Origin: Actinomycetota bacterium
GTDB taxonomy: Bacteria; Actinomycetota; Thermoleophilia; Solirubrobacterales; Solirubrobacteraceae
Assembly (NCBI GenBank): GCA_005888335.1
Contig: VAWY01000191.1
Location: 1-14,359 of the forward strand
Length of the DNA stretch: 14,359 bases
Direction: 5' to 3'
In this document: in pieces, positions 6,622-13,006 of the stretch
How the letters are laid out: each line of letters starts with the position of its first letter
Position numbering within the stretch: the stretch's first letter is position 1
Position numbers and translations under genes: made by a program
The notes under the pieces: generated by a model
Databases searched by the model: none
Seen by the model: the letters and a program-made list of their open reading frames with translations, nothing else
Told to the model about the DNA's origin: nothing

Positions 6622-8547
6622 ATGCGCCGACGCCTGCGCTCGGCGAGCTTCCCCTTGCACCGTCATTCGCTCCCGCAGCTGGCGATCGACGGTGTACTGG
6701 TGGGGGCCGCCTATGTCCTCGCTTTCCAACTGCGCTTCGACCGGGGCCTCAAGGGCTCCTACCAGGCGCTGTTCGAGCGCACGCTGGCGTGGGCGGTCGG
6801 CATCAGCCTGGTCGTCTACGTCAGCCACCGCCTGTACGGCAAGTGGTGGCGCTACTCGACGCTGCGCGACCTGCTCACGGTCGTCCAGGCCGTCGTGCTG
6901 TCGACGATCCTGCTCGCCGCCTTCGTCTCGGTCACCCACCCCGTCACGAAGGTCACCAACGAGGGCGTCGTGGCCGTCGGGCTGCCGCCGAGCGTGGTGG
7001 CGCTCTGGCTGCTGCTGACCCTCGCCCTGTTGCTCGGTGCCCGGCTGCTGGCGCGCCTCGTGCACGAGCGCCCGCGCGGGTTCCGAGCGCGGCGCGGCGC
7101 GCGCAGCGTGCTCATCGCCGGCGCGGGCGACGGCGGCCGGCTCGTCCTGCGCGAGGTCCTGCGCAACCCCGAGCTGGGGCTCAACCCGGTCGGCTTCGTC
7201 GACGACGACCCGACCAAGCGCGGCATGAAGGTCGAGGGTGTCCGCGTGCTCGGCACGACCGGTGACGACCTCCCGCGCGTGCTCGACGAGACCGAGCCCG
7301 ACGAGGTGATCATCGCGATCCCGTCCGCCCCGGGCACGCTGCGCGGGCGCGTCGTCGGCGCCTGCCGCGCGCGCGGCATCCCGGTGCGCACGCTGCCGAC
7401 GGTCTTCGAGCTGCTGCAGGGCGGCACCTACGTGCGCCAGGTGCGCGAGGTCAAGGTCGAGGACGTCCTCGGCCGTGAGCCCGTCCGCTACGACCTCGAC
7501 CGGGTGGGCGCCTACCTGCAGGGCGAGGTCGTGCTCGTCACCGGCGCCGGCGGCTCGATCGGCTCAGAGCTGTGCCGCCAGATCGCGCGCGTCGGGCCGC
7601 GCAAGCTGATCCTGCTCGACCACGCCGAGGACAACCTCTTCCGCATCCAGCGCGAGCTCGAGGACGACCGCCACGTGCACCCGTCGACGCTCGCCGCGGT
7701 GCTCGCCGACTGCAAGGAGGAGGAGCGCACGCGCGAGGTCTTCGCCGAGCACCATCCGACGGTCGTCTTCCATGCGGCGGCCTACAAGCACGTGGCGCTC
7801 ATGGAGGACAACCCGGTCGAGGCCGTCCGCAACAACGCGATCGCCACGCGCGTGGTCGCGCGGATCGCGGGGCAGGTCGGGGTGCGCGCGTTCGTGCTCG
7901 TCTCGACCGACAAGGCGGTCTCGCCGGCGACCGTGATGGGGGCGAGCAAGGCGCTGGCCGAGTGGGCGGTCGAGGCCGAGAGCGGGCGGTACCCGAACAC
8001 CCGCTACGCGACCGTGCGCTTCGGCAACGTGCTGGGCTCGAGCGGGTCGGTCGTGCCGATCTTCCGCCGCCAGATCACCTCGGGCGGCCCGGTGACGGTG
8101 ACCGACGACCGCATGACGCGCTACTTCATGACGATCCCGGAGGCGGTCCAGCTGATCATCCGCTCGGGCTCGCTGGGGCGCGGCGGCGAGGTCTTCGTCC
8201 TCGACATGGGCGAGCCGGTGTCGATCATCCAGCTCGCGCGCGCGATGATCGAGCTCTCGGGCCTGCGCCCGGACGAGGACATCGCGATCGAGCTCGTCGG
8301 GCGCCGCCCGGGGGAGAAGCTCCACGAGGACCTCTTCAACGCCTACGAGTGCCCGCAGTCGACCCCGGCCGAGAAGATCATGGAGGCCTGCCGCGACCCG
8401 CTCGACGCCGACACGGTCGACCGGGTCTTCTTCGAGATCGGGCTGCTCGTCCTCGAGGGTGACGCGGCGGGGCTCGCCCACAAGGTGACCGAGCTGTCCG
8501 CGCTGCGGACGTCGACATCCGCGGCTTCAGTCGACGCCCCCGCCTAG
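6622..8547 (+). CDS. CapD/PglF/WbpM-type membrane nucleotide-sugar 4,6-dehydratase
   Basis: A 641-residue enzyme of the polysaccharide biosynthesis protein CapD family, typically converting UDP-GlcNAc to a UDP-4-keto-6-deoxy sugar at the cytoplasmic face of the membrane. Four predicted membrane helices are seen at roughly 21-38, 55-70, 88-105 and 122-145. Next comes a first Rossmann-like domain (SVLIAGAGDGGR, 162-173; VGFVDDDPTKRG, 190-201). The catalytic SDR domain follows, with the NAD(P) motif VTGAGGSIGSE (306-316), VFHAAAYKHV (382-391), STDKAVSPATVMGASK (428-443) and RFGNVLGSSGSV (466-477). Thr429, Met439 and Lys443 replace the usual Ser-Tyr-Lys triad, as known for WbpM/PglF. Length is normal for the full-length membrane form. 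ATG 6622 is chosen because the helices follow at the expected distance and the open frame upstream is only antisense to the large minus-strand gene. It is first in the plus-strand operon; 19 bases separate it from the next gene. Confidence 0.95.
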   Translation: MRRRLRSASFPLHRHSLPQLAIDGVLVGAAYVLAFQLRFDRGLKGSYQALFERTLAWAVGISLVVYVSHRLYGKWWRYSTLRDLLTVVQAVVLSTILLAAFVSVTHPVTKVTNEGVVAVGLPPSVVALWLLLTLALLLGARLLARLVHERPRGFRARRGARSVLIAGAGDGGRLVLREVLRNPELGLNPVGFVDDDPTKRGMKVEGVRVLGTTGDDLPRVLDETEPDEVIIAIPSAPGTLRGRVVGACRARGIPVRTLPTVFELLQGGTYVRQVREVKVEDVLGREPVRYDLDRVGAYLQGEVVLVTGAGGSIGSELCRQIARVGPRKLILLDHAEDNLFRIQRELEDDRHVHPSTLAAVLADCKEEERTREVFAEHHPTVVFHAAAYKHVALMEDNPVEAVRNNAIATRVVARIAGQVGVRAFVLVSTDKAVSPATVMGASKALAEWAVEAESGRYPNTRYATVRFGNVLGSSGSVVPIFRRQITSGGPVTVTDDRMTRYFMTIPEAVQLIIRSGSLGRGGEVFVLDMGEPVSIIQLARAMIELSGLRPDEDIAIELVGRRPGEKLHEDLFNAYECPQSTPAEKIMEACRDPLDADTVDRVFFEIGLLVLEGDAAGLAHKVTELSALRTSTSAASVDAPA

Positions 8548-8550
8548 ACT
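8545..8550 (+). promoter_or_regulatory. Possible -10 element (TAGACT) overlapping a stop codon
   Basis: The TAG stop codon of the dehydratase gene is the first half of TAGACT, inside the same CCTAGACT octamer seen at 6606-6613. The hexamer ends 16 bases before ATG 8567, which would give a very short leader of about 10 bases. The LytR_C gene has no recognisable ribosome binding site. It could be an internal operon promoter or a chance recurrence. Confidence 0.3.
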
Positions 8551-8566
8551 CCGCTTCGCCGCCCGC

Positions 8567-9910
8567 ATGCTCGCGTTTCTCCATGCCCTGATCAAGGTCA
8601 ACGAGGACCTCAAGACGATCGGCGCCCTCGCCGGGTTCGTCGCGATCCCCGGCCTCGCCGTCCTCTCGCTCCTCTACTTCGGCCAGGCGCGCGAGGTGCG
8701 CCGGCTGCGCGAGTGGGCCGGGCGAGCGCCCGAGCGCGCCGCCGAGCTCGAGCAGCGCGTGACGGCCGACGCGCAGCGGCGCGTCCAGGGGCAGCCCCTG
8801 CCCCGCCCGGCGACGCAGGCGGCCACCCCCGCCGGGCAGGCGTCGACGGGCAACGGCGCGGCGCAGGCCAAGCCCGCCGAGCCGGCGACCGTCGCCGCGC
8901 AGGCGGCGGCCGCGCCGGCCGAGGCCAAGCCCGAGGCGCCGGCGACGGGCGAGGGCGCGGAGGCGAAGCCCGCGTCGGAGCAGGAGGGCGGCGAGGAGGC
9001 CAAGCCCGAGGAGGGCAAGCCCGACGAGGGCGCGAAGGCGCCCGCCGCCGCCGCAGCGCCGGAGGCCCCCGCCGCGCCGAAGCCCGGGTCGCCCGAAGCG
9101 GCGCCGTCGCCGGACACGTCCAAGCCCGCCGCACCCGCGGCCTCGGCCGCGCCGTCAGCGTCCCCGCCCGCTCCGAAGGACGAGCCCGCGGCGCCCGGTG
9201 CGTCGACGCCCTCGCCGGAGCCCGCGGTCCCCGCGGCAAGCACCGCCGCGGGCGCCGCCGCGGCCCGGCCCGGCGCCGACCGCCCGCGCTCGCCGGCGCC
9301 GCCCGTCCCGCCGCGACCCGCCCAGCCGCTGCGCGCGACCTCGCCCTCGGCGACGATCCCGCCGCGCCCGGCGCCTGCCGCGCGGCGCGACGACGGCGCC
9401 CCCGGGCGCTTCGCCGGCCGGCGCGGCATCGTCGCCGCCGGCGTGGCCGTCGCCGTCCTCGCGATCGGCGCCGCCGTGATCGCACGCGTCGTCGCCGGCG
9501 GCGGCGGCGAGCAGAAGACCCCGCCCGCGCCGAACACGCTCGGCCAGGCGCCGTCGCCGGCGGCCCAGCCGTCGAGCCCCGGCGCTCCGCCGGCCAGGAC
9601 GAAGGCCCAGCGCGCGCAGACCAGCGTGGCCGTCCTGAACGGCACGACGGTGACCGGGCTGGCCCGCAGCGTCGCGAACCGGCTCGAGGAGCAGGGCTTC
9701 ACCACGGTGGCCGTGACCGACGCGTCCAACCAGGCGCAGTCGGACACCAAGGTCGAGTTCACGGCCGGCCACCGCGAAGAGGCGCTCGACGCCGCCCGAT
9801 CCCTCCGCGTCCCGGCCTCCCAGGTCGTGGCCGCGAGCGACGTCGACAGCACGACCGCGGGGCCCAACGCCGAGGTCGTGGTGGTCGTCGGGCAGAACTT
9901 CGCGCGGTAG
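8567..9910 (+). CDS. LytR_C domain membrane protein with long Ala/Pro/Glu/Lys-rich spacer
   Basis: A 447-residue protein. A first membrane helix (about 19-38) is followed by a basic stretch (REVRRLREW). Residues 75-275 are low-complexity, rich in Ala, Pro, Glu and Lys. A basic segment (RFAGRRG) precedes a second helix at 287-309 (GIVAAGVAVAVLAIGAAVI). After a Pro/Ser linker, a C-terminal domain at 352-443 (TSVAVLNGTTVTGLARSVANRL, ending with EVVVVVGQNF) matches the LytR cell envelope-related C-terminal domain (LytR_C). The LCP catalytic domain that attaches glycopolymers to peptidoglycan is absent. By the positive-inside rule the spacer would be cytoplasmic and LytR_C outside. The function is not established; in this context a cell-envelope or glycan-associated role is a fair inference. 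It lies 19 bases after the dehydratase gene and 17 before comA. ATG 8567 is the only start that keeps the first helix. Confidence 0.85.
   Translation: MLAFLHALIKVNEDLKTIGALAGFVAIPGLAVLSLLYFGQAREVRRLREWAGRAPERAAELEQRVTADAQRRVQGQPLPRPATQAATPAGQASTGNGAAQAKPAEPATVAAQAAAAPAEAKPEAPATGEGAEAKPASEQEGGEEAKPEEGKPDEGAKAPAAAAAPEAPAAPKPGSPEAAPSPDTSKPAAPAASAAPSASPPAPKDEPAAPGASTPSPEPAVPAASTAAGAAAARPGADRPRSPAPPVPPRPAQPLRATSPSATIPPRPAPAARRDDGAPGRFAGRRGIVAAGVAVAVLAIGAAVIARVVAGGGGEQKTPPAPNTLGQAPSPAAQPSSPGAPPARTKAQRAQTSVAVLNGTTVTGLARSVANRLEEQGFTTVAVTDASNQAQSDTKVEFTAGHREEALDAARSLRVPASQVVAASDVDSTTAGPNAEVVVVVGQNFAR
8789..9391 (+). repeat. Low-complexity Ala/Pro/Glu/Lys-coding region
   Basis: This stretch encodes residues 75-275 of the LytR_C protein. 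It includes several imperfect copies of a short unit, GCC/GCG-AAG-CCC (Ala-Lys-Pro), at about 8869-9015, followed by Ala/Pro/Ser-rich sequence. Such spacers often vary in length between strains. Confidence 0.7.
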
Positions 9911-9927
9911 CGCCGCGCGCTCGAGGC

Positions 9928-10677
9928 ATGGCCGGGCCGTTCGATCTCCCGCCGCGCAGCGGCAAGCCCCGGGCGACGGGGCTGACCCACGTCCTCGACC
10001 GCGGGCTCTCGCTCGCGCAGGTCGACGGTCTCGTCGAGGTCGCGGGCGACAGCGTGGACATCGTCAAGCTCGGCTGGGGCACCGCGCTGGCCACCGGGAA
10101 CCTCCTGCCGAAGCTCGAGCGCTTCCGCGCGCACGGCATCCCGGTCGTGCTCGGCGGCACGCTGACCGAGCTGGCCATCCGGGAACGCCGCGTCGACGCG
10201 CTGATCGACTGGCTGCGCGAGCTGCGGCTCGAGCACGTCGAGGTGTCCGACGGGACGATCACGCTCGACCCCGACGACAAGCGCGCGCTGATCCGCCGCC
10301 TCGCGGGCGACGGGTTCACCGTGCTCAGCGAGGTCGGCTCGAAGGACGACCGCAAGATCATGGCCCCCTACCGCTGGGTCGAGCAGATCGAGGCCGAGCT
10401 CGAGGCGGGCGCGTGGAAGGTCATCGCCGAGGCGCGTGAGAGCGGCACCGCGGGGATCTTCCGCGCCGACGGCGAGGTGCGCATGGGCCTGATCGACGAG
10501 ATCGCCCACGCGATCGATCCCGACCGGATGGTGTTCGAGGCGCCGCGCAAGGACCAGCAGGTGTGGTTCATCGAGCGCTTCGGCTCCGAGGTCAACCTGG
10601 GCAACATCGCCCCCGACGACGTCCTCTCGCTCGAGACCCTGCGTCTCGGCCTGCGCTCGGACACGATGGCCCGGTGA
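9928..10677 (+). CDS. comA: Phosphosulfolactate synthase (ComA family)
   Basis: The family adds sulfite to phosphoenolpyruvate to give (2R)-phospho-3-sulfolactate, the first step of the PEP-dependent route to coenzyme M in methanogens and of sulfolactate synthesis in sporulating Bacillus. The 249-residue length is normal for this TIM-barrel enzyme. Conserved blocks seen: GLTHVLDRG (18-26), DIVKLGWGT (44-52), VVLGGTLTE (73-81), EVSDGT (105-110), SEVGSKD (134-140), EARESGTAGI (168-177), FEAPRKDQQVWFI (203-215) and GSEVNLGNI (219-227). Start: ATG 9928, giving an N-terminus of family-typical length; GAGG at 9923-9926 is too close to act as a normal ribosome binding site. Its stop overlaps the GTG start of the next gene (GTGA). 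Family membership is secure. Whether the product is coenzyme M, sulfolactate or something else cannot be told here, because the later pathway enzymes are not visible. Confidence 0.9.
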   Translation: MAGPFDLPPRSGKPRATGLTHVLDRGLSLAQVDGLVEVAGDSVDIVKLGWGTALATGNLLPKLERFRAHGIPVVLGGTLTELAIRERRVDALIDWLRELRLEHVEVSDGTITLDPDDKRALIRRLAGDGFTVLSEVGSKDDRKIMAPYRWVEQIEAELEAGAWKVIAEARESGTAGIFRADGEVRMGLIDEIAHAIDPDRMVFEAPRKDQQVWFIERFGSEVNLGNIAPDDVLSLETLRLGLRSDTMAR

Positions 10678-11207
10678 TCCTCATGGCCCGTCACGGCGAG
10701 ACGACGTTCAACGCCGAGCGCCGCTTCCAGGGCCACAGCCCGCGCGCGGTCCTGACGCCGCGCGGGATCGGCGAGGCACGCGCGCTCGCGGACGCCGCGG
10801 CCGGCGAACGGCTCGCCGCGCTCTACGCCAGCCCGCTGGCCCGCGCGCGGCAGACCGCGGCGATCGTCGGCGAGCGCGTCGGTCTGGAGCCGATCGTCGA
10901 CGCGCGCTTCGCCGAGACCGAGACCGGCGACTGGACCGAGCGCCTCTACGACGAGGTCGATCGCGACCTCTACGCGGCGTGGCAGCACGCGGGCGACGGC
11001 TGGCGCTTCCCCCGCGGCGAGTCGCTCAACGAGCAGCAGGAGCGCGTCCTCGCCGGGCTGGACGACGTCACGCGGCGCGGCGACCTGCCCGCGCTCATCG
11101 TCTGTCACCGCGGCACGATCCGCGTCGCGCTGTGCCACGCCGACGAGCGCGGGCTCGACGCGTTCTCGGAGATCGACGTCCCCAACGGCGGGCTGGTTCG
11201 CCTGTGA
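10674..11207 (+). CDS. Histidine phosphatase (phosphoglycerate mutase-like) family protein
   Basis: A 177-residue cytoplasmic phosphatase of the histidine phosphatase superfamily. The signature LMARHGETTFN lies at residues 3-13, with His7 as the nucleophile that becomes phosphorylated. SPLARARQTA at 53-62 supplies phosphate-binding arginines. ETETGDW at 81-87 holds the likely general acid. VCHRGTIR at 143-150 contains the second catalytic histidine (His145). The short length fits a phosphatase better than a true glycolytic mutase. The start is GTG 10674, overlapping the comA TGA (GTGA); longer forms would run into comA and lack the family-typical N-terminal strand. The substrate is unknown. 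Tight coupling to comA makes 2-phosphosulfolactate a testable candidate (inference). It ends in another GTGA overlap with the next gene. Confidence 0.9.
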   Translation: MILMARHGETTFNAERRFQGHSPRAVLTPRGIGEARALADAAAGERLAALYASPLARARQTAAIVGERVGLEPIVDARFAETETGDWTERLYDEVDRDLYAAWQHAGDGWRFPRGESLNEQQERVLAGLDDVTRRGDLPALIVCHRGTIRVALCHADERGLDAFSEIDVPNGGLVRL

Positions 11208-13006
11208 CCACGGCGTCGCGCGTGGTGTTCGGGCTGCTCGTCGTGGCCTCGGTCGGCGCGTTCTTCCTCGCCCAGCGCGTCAAGAGCACGCCGGCGGCGG
11301 TGGCGCGCTTCAGCGTGAGCCCTGTCTGCTCCCCCAACGGGGACGGGCGCTTCGACGGCTGCCGCGCCGCGTTCCTGCTCAAGAAGGGCGACGACGTCAC
11401 GGTGCGCGTGGTCGGCCGCGACGACGAGGTCGTCGACACGCTGGTCAGCGACCGCTCGCTGCCCGCGTTCCGCAACCTGCGCGTGCTGTGGCGCGGGCAC
11501 ACCGCGGAGGGCGGGCGCGCGCGCGACGGGACCTACCACTTCGAGATCGCGCTTCGCCGGCAGGGCCGGTCGATCCTCCTGCCCCGGCCCTTCAGGGTCG
11601 ACACGACCCCGCCGCGCCCGGTCGTCGCCGCGATCGGGCCCACGCGCGACAAGGTCCCGCGCCCCGAGCTCTTCCCCAACCCGCAGGGCAAGCCGCTGCA
11701 GATCCACGTGCGCTCACCGTCGACCACCAGGCCGACGACCGTCGAGGTCTGGCGCACGGACCCGCGGCCATCGGCCGAGCCGGTGGCGACGCTGAAGTCG
11801 CTGAAGGGGTCGGGGACCGTGACCTGGGACGGCACCGTCCGCGGCCGGCGCGTGCAGCCCGGGACCTACGTCGTCGCCGTGCGCACGCGCGATCGCGCCG
11901 GCAACATCGGCTCCTCGCCCGCCGTGCTGCCACCCAAGCCGGGGTATGGGCAGACGCTTCCCGGACACGGGGGGATCACGGTCCGCTACCTCGGTGTGCA
12001 GCCGCCGCTCGACGCGCCGATCGTGACCGGCGAGAAGGCGCCCTTCGGCGTCGACGCGCGCCGGGCGGCGTACACGTGGAGCGTGCGCCACGTCGGCGAG
12101 GCGCGCCCGCGCAAGCGCGGCAGTGGCACGCGCCCGAACCTGACCATCGCCGCGCCCGGGCGCCGCTCGGGCCTGTACGTCCTGCAGGTGCGCACGCGCC
12201 GGCACGCGACGACCGTGCCGTTCGCCGTGCAGGGCCTGCACCACGAGCGCGTGCTTGTGGTGCTGCCCGCCCTGCTGTGGCAGGGCACCAACCCGGTCGA
12301 CGACGACGGCGACGGCCTGCCCAACACGCTCACGCGCGGCGTCTCGGTCCTGCGCGACCGCGTCCTGGGGCGCGGGCTGCCCGACGACCTGGTGCGCCGC
12401 GTCGCGCCGCTGCTGATCTTCCTCGACCACTCGCAGCTGCGCTACGACCTGACCACCGACCTCGCGCTGGCGGCGGGCGTCGGGCCGCCGCTGGACGGGC
12501 ACCGCGGCGTCGTGCTCGCCGGCGACGAGCGCTGGCTTCCGTCTGACGTGGCGCGGGGGCTCGCCGCGTACGTGCGCCGCGGCGGGCGGCTGGCGACGTT
12601 CGGCACGGACTCGCTGCGCCGGACCCTGCGGCTCACCGCGCGCCGGCTCCTCGACCCGACGACAGCAGCGCCCACCGACGCGCTCGGCTTCGAGGTCCGC
12701 CCGCTCGTGCGCCGGCCGACGACGCTGACCGCGGCCGACGACCGGATCGACCTCTTCCGCGGCGACGTCTTCGGCGGCACCGGCGTGTTCTCCGGGCTGC
12801 CGTCCTTCGAGCCGATCGAGCCGCCGCCGGGCGCGCGCGTGCTGGCGCGGGCGACGACGCCGGACGGCACCACCGGGATCCTCGCCGCGCGCGTCGGGCG
12901 CGGCCTGGCGATCCGCGTCGGGCTGCCCGACCTCCCGTCGCGCCTGTCGCACCCGGGCAACGAGACCGCGCTCGTCAAGCGGATCTGGGAGCTGCTCGCC
13001 GCATGA
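11204..13006 (+). CDS. Membrane-anchored/secreted protein with FlgD-Ig-like repeats and dimethylformamidase-like C-terminal domain
   Basis: A 600-residue protein with one N-terminal hydrophobic helix (about 7-24, VVFGLLVVASVGAFFLA) acting as a signal anchor or signal peptide. Two beta-sandwich regions resemble FlgD Ig-like domains: about 36-132 (FSVSPVCSPNGDGRFDG, then DGTYHFEIALRRQGR) and about 165-240 (SGTVTWDGT, QPGTYVVAVRTRDRAGNIGS). From about 255 onward the sequence resembles the large-subunit C-terminal region of N,N-dimethylformamidase-like proteins: VLVVLPALLWQGTNPVDDDGDG (first part 349-360), LDHSQLRYDLTTDLAL (407-422), GVVLAGDERWLPSDV (435-449) and YVRRGGRLATFG (456-467). The enzymatic role is unproven and some expected ligand positions look changed (see findings). 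The start is GTG 11204, overlapping the TGA of the phosphatase gene. Its stop overlaps the ATG of the ligase-like gene (ATGA). Probably an extracytoplasmic partner of the glycan machinery. Confidence 0.8.
   Translation: MTTASRVVFGLLVVASVGAFFLAQRVKSTPAAVARFSVSPVCSPNGDGRFDGCRAAFLLKKGDDVTVRVVGRDDEVVDTLVSDRSLPAFRNLRVLWRGHTAEGGRARDGTYHFEIALRRQGRSILLPRPFRVDTTPPRPVVAAIGPTRDKVPRPELFPNPQGKPLQIHVRSPSTTRPTTVEVWRTDPRPSAEPVATLKSLKGSGTVTWDGTVRGRRVQPGTYVVAVRTRDRAGNIGSSPAVLPPKPGYGQTLPGHGGITVRYLGVQPPLDAPIVTGEKAPFGVDARRAAYTWSVRHVGEARPRKRGSGTRPNLTIAAPGRRSGLYVLQVRTRRHATTVPFAVQGLHHERVLVVLPALLWQGTNPVDDDGDGLPNTLTRGVSVLRDRVLGRGLPDDLVRRVAPLLIFLDHSQLRYDLTTDLALAAGVGPPLDGHRGVVLAGDERWLPSDVARGLAAYVRRGGRLATFGTDSLRRTLRLTARRLLDPTTAAPTDALGFEVRPLVRRPTTLTAADDRIDLFRGDVFGGTGVFSGLPSFEPIEPPPGARVLARATTPDGTTGILAARVGRGLAIRVGLPDLPSRLSHPGNETALVKRIWELLAA

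Noticed and set aside
8869..9015. Repeated GCCAAGCCC-like units as a CRISPR array or tandem repeat element.
   Set aside because: The units are short, irregular and in phase with Ala-Lys-Pro codons of an open gene; they are protein low complexity, not an array.
8674..10509. Long minus-strand open frame across the LytR_C and comA genes.
   Set aside because: Antisense to genes with recognised domains on the plus strand; no family motif in its translation.
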